From Niastella sp. (GTDB lineage: Bacteria > Bacteroidota > Bacteroidia > Chitinophagales > Chitinophagaceae), in NCBI GenBank assembly GCA_021154515.1, contig JAJKIL010000244.1, forward strand, positions 1 through 9,937: 9,937 bases of DNA. The letters are read 5' to 3'. The notes under the pieces are model-generated. The model did no database searches, was not told where the DNA came from, and worked only from the letters and a program-made list of their open reading frames with translations. The number at the start of each line of letters is the position of its first letter. Within the stretch, counting starts at the first letter, position 1. The position numbers and the translations under genes are program-made. This document shows, piece by piece, positions 1 through 5,880 of the stretch.

Positions 1-2
1 AT

Positions 3-1877
3 CATGGCCCCGATGTTTTGATTAAGATCGCTAAAAGAGTCACTGAGCTGCCCAACGCGCTGGACTAAGAACAGGAAGCTGAAGGCTATGAACTGCTGCA
101 CAAGAACTTCTTCGATACCATCGTATTTAAAGCACCAAATGCAGAAGCCATTCGTCAAAAAGCAGAAGCGGCAGAGATCAACTTCCGCTACTATGGCAAT
201 AACCTGGTAGGTATTTCACTCGATGAAACCACTACCCTCAGCGAAGTGCTGGATATCTTGTTACTCCTCGATCAACCGAACGACCACAGCGTGGCCAGCT
301 TCAGCGTAAGTGAAGATGCCGTGCTGTATAATATTCCCAACACGTTAACCCGTACCAGTCATTTCTTAACCCACCCGGTGTTCAATACCCACCACAGTGA
401 AACAGAAATGATGCGGTACATCAAACGTTTGGAAAATAAAGATCTGTCACTGAACACTTCCATGATCTCACTCGGCAGCTGTACCATGAAGTTGAATGCC
501 GCCAGTGAAATGATCCCCTTAAGCTGGCAGCACTGGAGCAAAATGCACCCCTTTGCACCAGCCGATCAAACAGAAGGCTATAAACAGATCACCGATGAAC
601 TGAGCAGTTACCTGTGCGACATTACCGCCTTTGACGCCTGCAGCCTGCAGCCCAACAGCGGCGCCCAGGGTGAATACGCCGGGTTGTTAGTGATCCGCGC
701 ATACCACGCCAGCCGCAATGAAGCCCATCGTAATGTAATGCTCATTCCTATTTCCGCCCACGGCACCAACCCCGCCAGCGCAGTAATGGCAGGTATGAAA
801 GTAGTGGTGGTAAAAGCATTGGAAAACGGTTACATCGATGTAGAAGACCTGAAAGCAAAAGCAGAACAACATAGCCAGAACCTGGCCGGTATCATGATTA
901 CTTACCCCAGTACTTATGGGGTGTATGAAGAAACCGTAAAAGATATCACAAAGATCATTCACCAGCATGGTGGACAGGTATACATGGATGGCGCCAACAT
1001 GAACGCCCAGGTAGGTTTAACGGCCCCTGGTTTAATTGGCGCTGATGTGTGTCACCTGAACCTGCATAAAACATTCGCCATTCCACACGGTGGTGGCGGT
1101 CCTGGCATGGGGCCCATTTGCGTAAAAGCGCATTTGGCTAAATTCCTGCCCGGCCACGTATCACTCGGCAACCGGCACTCGTCAATGGGCAATGGCCAAC
1201 TGACGGCTGAAAATTCCACCAGCATTCACCACGCGGTAAGTGCAGCGCCTTATGGCAGCACTTCTATATTGCTCATCAGCTATGCATACATCAGAATGCT
1301 GGGAGCAGCAGGCGTTCGCAATGCCACAGAATATGCTATCCTAAACGCGAATTATATGCGTGCCCGCCTGGAAGGACAGTACGACATCCTGTACACCAAC
1401 CATAACGGCGAATGCGCCCACGAATTTATTGTTGACCTGCGTCCGTTCAAGAAGAGCGCTGAAATTGAAGCAGAAGACGTAGCCAAACGTTTAATGGATT
1501 ATGGCTTCCACGCGCCTACCCTCAGCTTCCCGGTGCCAGGCACCATCATGATCGAGCCTACCGAAAGCGAAGACAAAGCCGAGCTGGACCGTTTCTGCGA
1601 TGCCATGCTGAGCATCCGCGAAGAAATTCGCGCCATTGAAGAAGGCAAGGCCGATAAAAAAGACAATGCATTGAAAAATGCACCGCATACCCAACACGTG
1701 GTTATCAGTTCTGACTGGAAACACGGTTATACCCGCGAACAGGCTGCATTCCCGCTGTCTTACATTCGTGAAAATAAATTCTGGCCCAGTGTGGCAAGAG
1801 TGAACAACACGTATGGCGACAGAAACCTGATCTGTACCTGTGAGCCGGTGAGTTCGTATGTGGAAGCAGAAGCGTAA
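3..1877 (+). CDS. gcvP: Glycine dehydrogenase (P-protein of the glycine cleavage system), 5'-truncated by the window edge and interrupted by an in-frame stop
   Basis: P-protein decarboxylates glycine with pyridoxal phosphate (PLP) and passes the aminomethyl group to lipoylated GcvH in the cytoplasm. The reading frame is open from base 3 (HGPDVLIKIAKRV) and, apart from a TAA at 66-68, continues to the TAA at 1875-1877. Visible landmarks are NNLVGISLDETTT at the end of the N-terminal half, GSCTMKLN (from 474), QPNSGAQGEYAG, SAHGTNPAS, DGANMNAQVG, the PLP lysine in HLNLHKT (Lys codon 1068-1070), the glycine-rich HGGGGPGMGP (from 1086) and the C-terminal YGDRNLICTCEP. These match the single-chain, roughly 950-residue bacterial GcvP; about a third lies left of the window. 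After the nonsense codon the first possible in-frame start is GTG 246, with no evident ribosome site. The homology on both sides of the stop stays in one frame. The family call is very secure; whether the gene is functional is uncertain. Confidence 0.95.
66..68 (+). other. In-frame TAA nonsense codon inside gcvP
   Basis: The gcvP frame reads HGPDVLIKIAKRVTELPNALD, then TAA, then EQEAEGYELLHKNFFDT. Compared from memory with typical GcvP, the distance from HGP to FFDT is preserved, so the stop replaces one codon and is not a frameshift. A single substitution from AAA, GAA, CAA or TTA would produce it. It is either a true nonsense mutation or a base-call/assembly error. Confidence 0.85.
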
Positions 1878-1894
1878 AAGATAGTTTTTATAGA

Positions 1895-1933
1895 AACAAT
1901 AAAGCCTCCGATATATCAGGAGGCTTTATTGTT
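1895..1933. terminator. Bidirectional intrinsic terminator between gcvP and the convergent lipoprotein gene
   Basis: A perfect 15-bp inverted repeat (1895-1909 pairs with 1919-1933) encloses a 9-nt loop, GATATATCA. The stem carries GCCTCC/GGAGGC next to A- and T-rich arms, so each strand gives a GC-rich stem followed by a T-rich tail. It begins 17 bases after the gcvP stop and ends 15 bases before the stop of the minus-strand gene, so it can serve both. Confidence 0.88.
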
Positions 1934-1948
1934 GTATACCTGTTATCA

Positions 1949-2584
1949 TCAATCATTCTGCGCCTGGTCAAGGGCGCTGCGCATATCTTTAATATCTTCT
2001 ATCTGCCATTTGCCATCCTGTTTGGAAACCCAGTACTTCAATCGCCCAACAGTAGGTAAACCAACTGTAACGCTGCCCTGGTCATTAGCCAGCTTTACGT
2101 TTTCTACTGTGGATTTTTCAAAACCATTCAGATCATCATTATAATCTTTCGATAACATCACCAGGTCAAAGTCGAGCCCTTCAACAGGCGCTTGCGTGGT
2201 GGGCGTTTTTCTCAGGTTGTCGTTACATTTCCTGAAATAGGCGCGCCATCTGTTAACGTAAGAATCTGTTACAAACCCGCTTTGTTGTAATGCACCAAGT
2301 AACTTTTCAGTGCCCTCGGTATTTACAACATAATACTTAGCAGAATCGGGATTGGAGGAATGTTTCACCAGCTCGATCTTTTTAAGCTCGTTTACATTTG
2401 AACGATACCATCTTGCAAAGTTGAGGATGGTGCCTGCAGGTTGTTTTTTAAATGCTTCATCAGCAGCAGGTGGTGGAGCATTTAAAGCAGCGGTATTACC
2501 GATAGATGGTAGGCTGGGTTTATCTGTCGAAGCGCAGGCAGCTAATAAAACCCATGAGCAAATAGCGAGGTGTTGGAGTTTCAT
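1949..2584 (-). CDS. Predicted lipoprotein of unknown function, possibly DUF3828/NTF2-like
   Basis: A 211-residue protein with an N-terminal signal peptide and a lipobox (LLAAC, lipidated Cys17), so it should be exported and anchored in a membrane. Residues 20-50 are a Pro/Ala-rich linker. The globular part (about 52-203) has FARWYRSNVNEL near its start, a central Trp/Tyr-rich helix (YVNRWRAYF) and a C-terminal strand pair ending KYWVSKQDGKWQIEDI. This order, with helices first and a final DGKW.I.DI strand, resembles DUF3828-type or NTF2-like lipoproteins; that is inference, and no catalytic residues are recognisable. The ATG at 2584 gives a complete signal peptide. The gene is divergent from the lipoprotein gene at 2862 and convergent with gcvP. 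Real gene: high confidence. Fold: low confidence. Confidence 0.88.
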   Translation of the reverse strand: MKLQHLAICSWVLLAACASTDKPSLPSIGNTAALNAPPPAADEAFKKQPAGTILNFARWYRSNVNELKKIELVKHSSNPDSAKYYVVNTEGTEKLLGALQQSGFVTDSYVNRWRAYFRKCNDNLRKTPTTQAPVEGLDFDLVMLSKDYNDDLNGFEKSTVENVKLANDQGSVTVGLPTVGRLKYWVSKQDGKWQIEDIKDMRSALDQAQND

Positions 2585-2623
2585 ACGGTTGGAAATTTTT
2601 AAAGGGTTCAGAATAGGTTCATG

Positions 2624-2655
2624 TGAATTTAATAATTAAAAAAGGCAGATGCAAA
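2624..2655 (-). promoter_or_regulatory. Candidate Bacteroidota-type promoter for the 1949-2584 lipoprotein gene
   Basis: Read on the minus strand, TTTG (2655-2652) is followed after 20 bases by TAAATTCA (2631-2624), a partial match to the TAnnTTTG -7 box. It leaves a leader of roughly 35 bases before the ATG. The -7 match is imperfect, so this is tentative. Confidence 0.3.
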
Positions 2656-2720
2656 CATTTGGTTGTTTATTTTCTTATATTCCACCCCACCTTTTCATGA
2701 TTTAATACATAAATCATTCT

Positions 2721-2750
2721 TTTAAAGCAGATTATAGTATTATATTTTTG
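2721..2750 (+). promoter_or_regulatory. Candidate Bacteroidota-type promoter for the NTF2-like lipoprotein gene
   Basis: TATTTTTG (2743-2750) matches the TAnnTTTG -7 consensus exactly. TTTA (2721-2724) lies 18 bases upstream and could be a weak -33 box (consensus TTTG). The implied leader before ATG 2862 is about 105 bases, which is long, so a nearer promoter cannot be excluded. Confidence 0.42.
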
Positions 2751-2861
2751 ACTAACTGTGATAATATCCCTACATTAGCCTGGCCTCCATCCTGGTAATC
2801 CTGCCAATCCCGCTCTACAAACAGGTCCATTCCCATTTTTTTAACCATAAACATCAATTTT

Positions 2862-3419
2862 ATGAGAAAGATCCTTTTAGGTACAATCTGCCTGATTGTT
2901 ATGGCATCCTGTAAAAATGAACCGGAAAAAACCACACAAACTGCAATGACCGGTGATACGGAAAAAAGGGAAAAGGCGCCTGGCCCCATTGAGTTTGCCG
3001 ATCAGAAGTATATCGACATGGGTAAGGCCAGCCTGGCAAAGTTTGCCAGCGGCGATATCGACGGCTGGGTCAGTGGAATGGCAGATAATGCGGTGCTGAG
3101 GTGGTCAGCGGGTGATAGCATCAAAGGAAAAGACGCGATCGCCAAATACTGGAAAGACCGCCGGATGAATGTTGTAGATTCTCTTGAGACGAGTAAGGAG
3201 ATCTGGCTGCCGGTGAATGTACACCAGCCACAAAGCGTAGAGACCAAAGGCATCTGGTTATTGACCTGGTACCAGGTACATGCTACTTATAAAAACAAAC
3301 AATCCCTCACCTTCTGGGTACACATGGATATGCATTATAATAATGATAATCTGGTAGACGAGTGCATTCAATATGTTGACCGGGCGCCTATTAATGCAGC
3401 ACTGGCTAAAAAAAAGTAG
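2862..3419 (+). CDS. Predicted lipoprotein with NTF2/SnoaL-like domain
   Basis: A 185-residue protein starting MRKILLGTICLIVMASC, a signal peptide with lipobox and lipidated Cys17, followed by a charged Lys/Glu/Thr linker to about residue 45. Residues 48-175 read as an NTF2-like (nuclear transport factor 2/SnoaL) alpha+beta cone: a first helix (YIDMGKASLAKFASGDIDGW), the typical W..GDSIKGKDAIAKYW segment (81-97), then strands rich in Trp/Tyr (IWLLTWYQVHATY, FWVHMDMHY). In this superfamily the cone holds a ligand or an active site, but no specific enzyme can be named. The protein is probably anchored in the envelope. The gene is divergent from the lipoprotein gene ending at 2584 across a 277-bp spacer and convergent with 3668-4111. 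I see no hairpin terminator after it, only a repeat-rich spacer. Confidence 0.88.
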   Translation: MRKILLGTICLIVMASCKNEPEKTTQTAMTGDTEKREKAPGPIEFADQKYIDMGKASLAKFASGDIDGWVSGMADNAVLRWSAGDSIKGKDAIAKYWKDRRMNVVDSLETSKEIWLPVNVHQPQSVETKGIWLLTWYQVHATYKNKQSLTFWVHMDMHYNNDNLVDECIQYVDRAPINAALAKKK

Positions 3420-3450
3420 TGAGTTTAAAGTAGGAAGTATGATCTCGATA

Positions 3451-3520
3451 GTGAATTGGCAAACGTGAATCGGCAGTCGGCAATCCTGAGTCGTGAAACG
3501 TCAAACGTCAAACGTGAAAG
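3451..3520. repeat. Degenerate heptamer array, ten units
   Basis: Ten consecutive 7-base units fit a loose consensus G(T/G)(G/C)A(A/G)(T/A)C: GTGAATT, GGCAAAC, GTGAATC, GGCAGTC, GGCAATC, CTGAGTC, GTGAAAC, GTCAAAC, GTCAAAC, GTGAAAG. There are no spacers, so it is a tandem array and not CRISPR. It lies in the spacer between two convergent genes, 32 bases after the lipoprotein stop. Function unknown. Confidence 0.8.
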
Positions 3521-3616
3521 GGCTCGCTATAGGGCAAAATTCCTCACTCTTTTCATTCCCCGCCCCTTTATCAACTCTATCAACTTCCTACTTTATTTTT
3601 TTAACCTTCTTCTATC

Positions 3617-3688
3617 TCGTCAACATGTTAACTCGTCAACTTGTTAACTTGTCAACTCGTCAACTGGTCAACTCGTCAACTCGTCAAC
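3617..3688. repeat. Octamer array, nine units of TCGTCAAC type
   Basis: Nine consecutive 8-base units: TCGTCAAC, ATGTTAAC, TCGTCAAC, TTGTTAAC, TTGTCAAC, TCGTCAAC, TGGTCAAC, TCGTCAAC, TCGTCAAC. Variation is mostly in the first two bases and a C/T change at position 5. The array overlaps the last codons and stop of the minus-strand gene 3668-4111, so part of it is coding. The 96 bases between this and the heptamer array are pyrimidine-rich and include two further TATCAACT copies near 3571-3587. Confidence 0.85.
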
Positions 3689-4111
3689 TAACTTCTTCAT
3701 AACCCAATGCCCCTTCCCTCTATAGGTAACCATTTCTCCTTGTATATCTACAAGAACCGTAACGATCTCCCATTCCCCTTCCAACTCATTATTATTAAAC
3801 TCCCCTGAATAATTGATCTCCTGCGAAGGAAATTTTGGCAGAAAGCGCGGGCCTGTCTTTTCGTGCTGCCAGTAATGCGGATACCGTTTTACAAACCTGA
3901 CGGTACTGTCATCAACCATTAACCCCTCAATAGTTGCGGGCGCTTCAAAGTGCGGGGTTGATTCGGCATCGGTACATTTTCCCTTTATGAAACCATTAAC
4001 AACGGTCAATTCCATTTCAAAAGTGACCGTTTTGCCTCTTAATGGCTCATCGTATTCATTTCCATAGGTATAGGTGCCAGTCCATCTACCACATAACGGA
4101 TGATCATTCAT
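3668..4111 (-). CDS. Small cytoplasmic protein of unknown function, probably beta-rich
   Basis: A 147-residue protein with no signal peptide or membrane segment. It starts MNDHPLCGRWTGTYTYG and has alternating strands such as KTVTFEMELTVVNGFIKGKC, YSGEFNNNELEGEWEIV and MVTYRGKGHWVM. The repeated G.W.G / L.GEW.I patterns suggest a small antiparallel barrel of lipocalin-like type, which is inference only; I do not recognise the family. The ATG at 4111 is preceded by a good candidate promoter and no strong ribosome site. The last six residues (142-147) and the stop are encoded inside the octamer array at 3617-3688, so the C-terminus may be a recent addition or vary between strains. The gene is monocistronic and convergent with the NTF2-like lipoprotein gene. 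Confidence 0.8.
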   Translation of the reverse strand: MNDHPLCGRWTGTYTYGNEYDEPLRGKTVTFEMELTVVNGFIKGKCTDAESTPHFEAPATIEGLMVDDSTVRFVKRYPHYWQHEKTGPRFLPKFPSQEINYSGEFNNNELEGEWEIVTVLVDIQGEMVTYRGKGHWVMKKLVDELTS

Positions 4112-4142
4112 AAGAAACTTAAATTATGTTAATCTGGTAGAC

Positions 4143-4172
4143 TAAAAATAGTTATAAAACCCATTATATAAA
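4143..4172 (-). promoter_or_regulatory. Candidate Bacteroidota-type promoter for the 3668-4111 gene
   Basis: On the minus strand, TTTA (4172-4169) and TATTTTTA (4150-4143) are separated by 18 bases, close to the TTTG / TAnnTTTG pattern. The -7 box ends 31 bases before the ATG at 4111, an ordinary leader length. Confidence 0.42.
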
Positions 4173-4253
4173 AGAATTATACGGCATTATTTGTCAGGGA
4201 TTTCAGTGAGCACATAATTTGTTAAAACCCATTTTGTTATTGAAAAGTTATCG

Positions 4254-4287
4254 TTTTTTCCGGGGTTTATACCTAGCGTACTTTTTG
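4254..4287 (+). promoter_or_regulatory. Tentative promoter for the first Gly/Tyr-rich protein gene
   Basis: TACTTTTTG (4279-4287) is a TAnnTTTG-like -7 element with one extra T, about 20 bases downstream of a T-run (4254-4259) in place of a -33 TTTG. It leaves about 32 bases to the ATG at 4320. A weak match. Confidence 0.28.
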
Positions 4288-4319
4288 CCGTCTAATAAGT
4301 GAAATTAAAATTGAGAAAG

Positions 4320-4706
4320 ATGAAAACGGCATTAATAGTAATCTGTGCGTTGGGCTTAACACTCAGTGCGTCGGCCCAAAAAGTGGTGCGTGTGTACCCG
4401 CACCCCAGAACCCATGTTTCAGTAGGTGTAGGATTTGGTGGTGGCTATGGATATTACCCTTATTCACCTTATTGGTATAACCCGTGGTATGCTTATCCTC
4501 CGGGACCTGGATATTATGGTTCTTCCAGGCCAACTAAACTTGACCTCGAAATACAGGATATCAATAATGATTACAAGGATAAGATCTGGTCAGCACGTCA
4601 TGATGAAAGCCTTAGCCGCAAACAAAGACGGCAGGCCGTACACGATCTGAAACATCAAAGAGATAATGATATTCTGCAAGCCAAAAAGGATTATTATAAA
4701 CGATAA
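4320..4706 (+). CDS. Secreted Gly/Tyr-rich protein with charged C-terminal helix (paralog of 7617-8072)
   Basis: I prefer ATG 4320 (128 aa) over the in-frame GTG at 4299, because it gives a clean signal peptide (MKTALIVICALGLTLSASA, cleavage before Gln20) after the AG-rich GAGAAAG. Mature residues 21-68 are low-complexity, rich in Gly, Tyr and Pro (GYGYYPYSPYWYNPWYAYP). Residues 69-128 are a highly charged, probably helical segment: SRPTKLDLEIQDINNDY, ARHDESLSRKQRR, VHDLKHQRD, ending AKKDYYKR. I count about 37 of 60 identical residues with the same segment of the gene at 7617. Location should be periplasm or cell surface. I do not recognise a named family. The SLSRKQRR..V.DL pattern faintly recalls Spy/CpxP-type LTxxQ helices, but this is not strong enough for a call. 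The gene is convergent with the aldolase gene and shares its terminator. Confidence 0.85.
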   Translation: MKTALIVICALGLTLSASAQKVVRVYPHPRTHVSVGVGFGGGYGYYPYSPYWYNPWYAYPPGPGYYGSSRPTKLDLEIQDINNDYKDKIWSARHDESLSRKQRRQAVHDLKHQRDNDILQAKKDYYKR

Positions 4707-4752
4707 GTAAAATAATCCCGCAGCAGGTATTGGTTGTTTAGGTTATGTGGAC

Positions 4753-4784
4753 AAAGCCCCCCGATATTTCGGGAGGCTTTTTTT
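4753..4784. terminator. Intrinsic terminator between the Gly/Tyr-rich gene and the convergent aldolase gene
   Basis: An 11-bp stem with one C-A mismatch (4753-4763 pairs with 4770-4780) and a 6-nt loop, ATATTT, followed by seven T (4778-4784). The loop-proximal core is CCCG/CGGG. It clearly works in the plus direction. The minus direction has a shorter T-run but could also serve the aldolase gene, whose stop is at 4790. Confidence 0.85.
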
Positions 4785-4789
4785 ATAAT

Positions 4790-5758
4790 TTAGATGGCAG
4801 GATCTGGTAATATTCTTGGTTCCATGATCGCGCGGATATCTACCGGCGTTATATTCAACCGGCTGCACCACTGCGTAAAACTTTCATAAATGCCTTTCAG
4901 CACATTTTTTTGATCGGGTGTAAGCTCCTGCACATAAGCCCGGCTAATGGTACGAACCGGTAAACCGCGCAATTGCAGGAAGTATTTCGCGCTCATGGGA
5001 TATGCCTGGTGGATGAGCGGATCAACACGTGTTAATTCAGATTGCAGCCATTGTACATCTGCCTGTTTTGCCGGATCGTTGGCATTGTTACACATCCATA
5101 CCAGCGCCTCAGGATAAAAATTACCACTGATAGACGACATACCACGTGCACCCATTTGTAAACTGTACATGGCATTGGGCGTGTGCGCATCAAAAAAGTC
5201 GAAGCCCGGCACATTGGCTATCTGCAGCTTCTCTTTTACTTTTTCCAGGTCAATGCTGGTGTCTTTGTGGTATTTCAACCGGCCGCTCGACAACAACGTC
5301 TCAAACACATCGGCTGATAAAATACGTTTATACGGCGCAGGGCACTCATAGGTACCCATGGGAATGCCAGGCGTTAAGGAAAACATTTTATCGAACCGTT
5401 TCAACAAGATAGCGTCACTATCATCTACATTGGCGTAATGCCCGGTGATTAACACCACCGCATCGATACCGGTGTCGTAGATCTTTTTACTGAACTCGGC
5501 TTTATCTTCAATGGTCAGTCCGAATGAACCGGTAGCAACCACCGGAACCCGGCCATTCACATACCGCACAATATGATTGGTCAATTCAAGCCGTTCGTCT
5601 TCACTGATGCTGTACATTTCACTGCTGAGGCAGTTGGCAAAAAAACCACTCACTCCGGCTGCCAGGTAAAAATCAATCAACCGTTCCACCATATCGAAAT
5701 CGATCTTTGCCTTCAGGTTGAACGGTGTTATCATTACCGGAACAAATCTTTTTTCCAT
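4790..5758 (-). CDS. DapA/NanA-superfamily class I aldolase (dihydrodipicolinate synthase family, variant active site)
   Basis: A 322-residue TIM-barrel enzyme that should form a Schiff base with a 2-keto acid to make or cleave a C-C bond in the cytoplasm. Visible features are the N-terminal RFVPVMITPF strand, the catalytic Tyr137 (GTYECP) and the Schiff-base Lys165 (KYHKDTS). The Tyr-Lys spacing of 28 equals Y133-K161 of E. coli DapA. The usual GTTGE substrate-carboxylate loop is replaced by CLSSE (43-47), so it is unlikely to be housekeeping DapA. I recall other family members with a CxSSEM loop and a KDTxxD motif, but no proven reaction. Length is slightly above the usual ~290-300. It lies 122 bases downstream of a sodium/solute symporter gene on the same strand, suggesting uptake and cleavage of a keto- or sugar acid (inference). 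The start at 5758 is the only good ATG. Confidence 0.92.
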   Translation of the reverse strand: MEKRFVPVMITPFNLKAKIDFDMVERLIDFYLAAGVSGFFANCLSSEMYSISEDERLELTNHIVRYVNGRVPVVATGSFGLTIEDKAEFSKKIYDTGIDAVVLITGHYANVDDSDAILLKRFDKMFSLTPGIPMGTYECPAPYKRILSADVFETLLSSGRLKYHKDTSIDLEKVKEKLQIANVPGFDFFDAHTPNAMYSLQMGARGMSSISGNFYPEALVWMCNNANDPAKQADVQWLQSELTRVDPLIHQAYPMSAKYFLQLRGLPVRTISRAYVQELTPDQKNVLKGIYESFTQWCSRLNITPVDIRAIMEPRILPDPAI

Positions 5759-5880
5759 CCCGTTTATTTTTGATTGTTGTTATTAAAAATACAGGCTTTT
5801 CCGCCCCTTTAAAATTAAAAAATTAAATATTGTACCTGTGACGATTATCATTATTTAATATCACGTTGAGAATGAGGGTG

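Noticed and set aside
1491..1724. Minus-strand frame inside gcvP
   Set aside because: A shadow of the strongly conserved gcvP coding strand.
246..1877. Native gcvPB subunit of a two-subunit glycine dehydrogenase
   Set aside because: The conserved single-chain frame continues upstream of 246 to the window edge apart from one stop, and no ribosome site precedes GTG 246.
2732..2989. Minus-strand frame of 85 codons over the start of the NTF2-like gene
   Set aside because: It is antisense to a well-supported signal peptide and domain and shows no features of its own.
3451..3688. CRISPR array
   Set aside because: Units are 7-8 bases, directly abutting and without spacers, and there are no cas genes.
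3456..3702. Plus-strand open frames running through the repeat region
   Set aside because: They are open because the 7- and 8-base units contain no stop in those frames; the peptides are repeat translations with no signal or domain.
4299..4319. GTG start at 4299 for the first Gly/Tyr-rich protein
   Set aside because: It adds seven residues before a good signal peptide that begins at ATG 4320, which also has an AG-rich stretch just upstream.
4790..5758. Housekeeping dapA or nanA assignment
   Set aside because: The GTTGE/GSTGE loop is replaced by CLSSE and there is no lysine-biosynthesis or complete sialic-acid context, so no gene symbol is justified.
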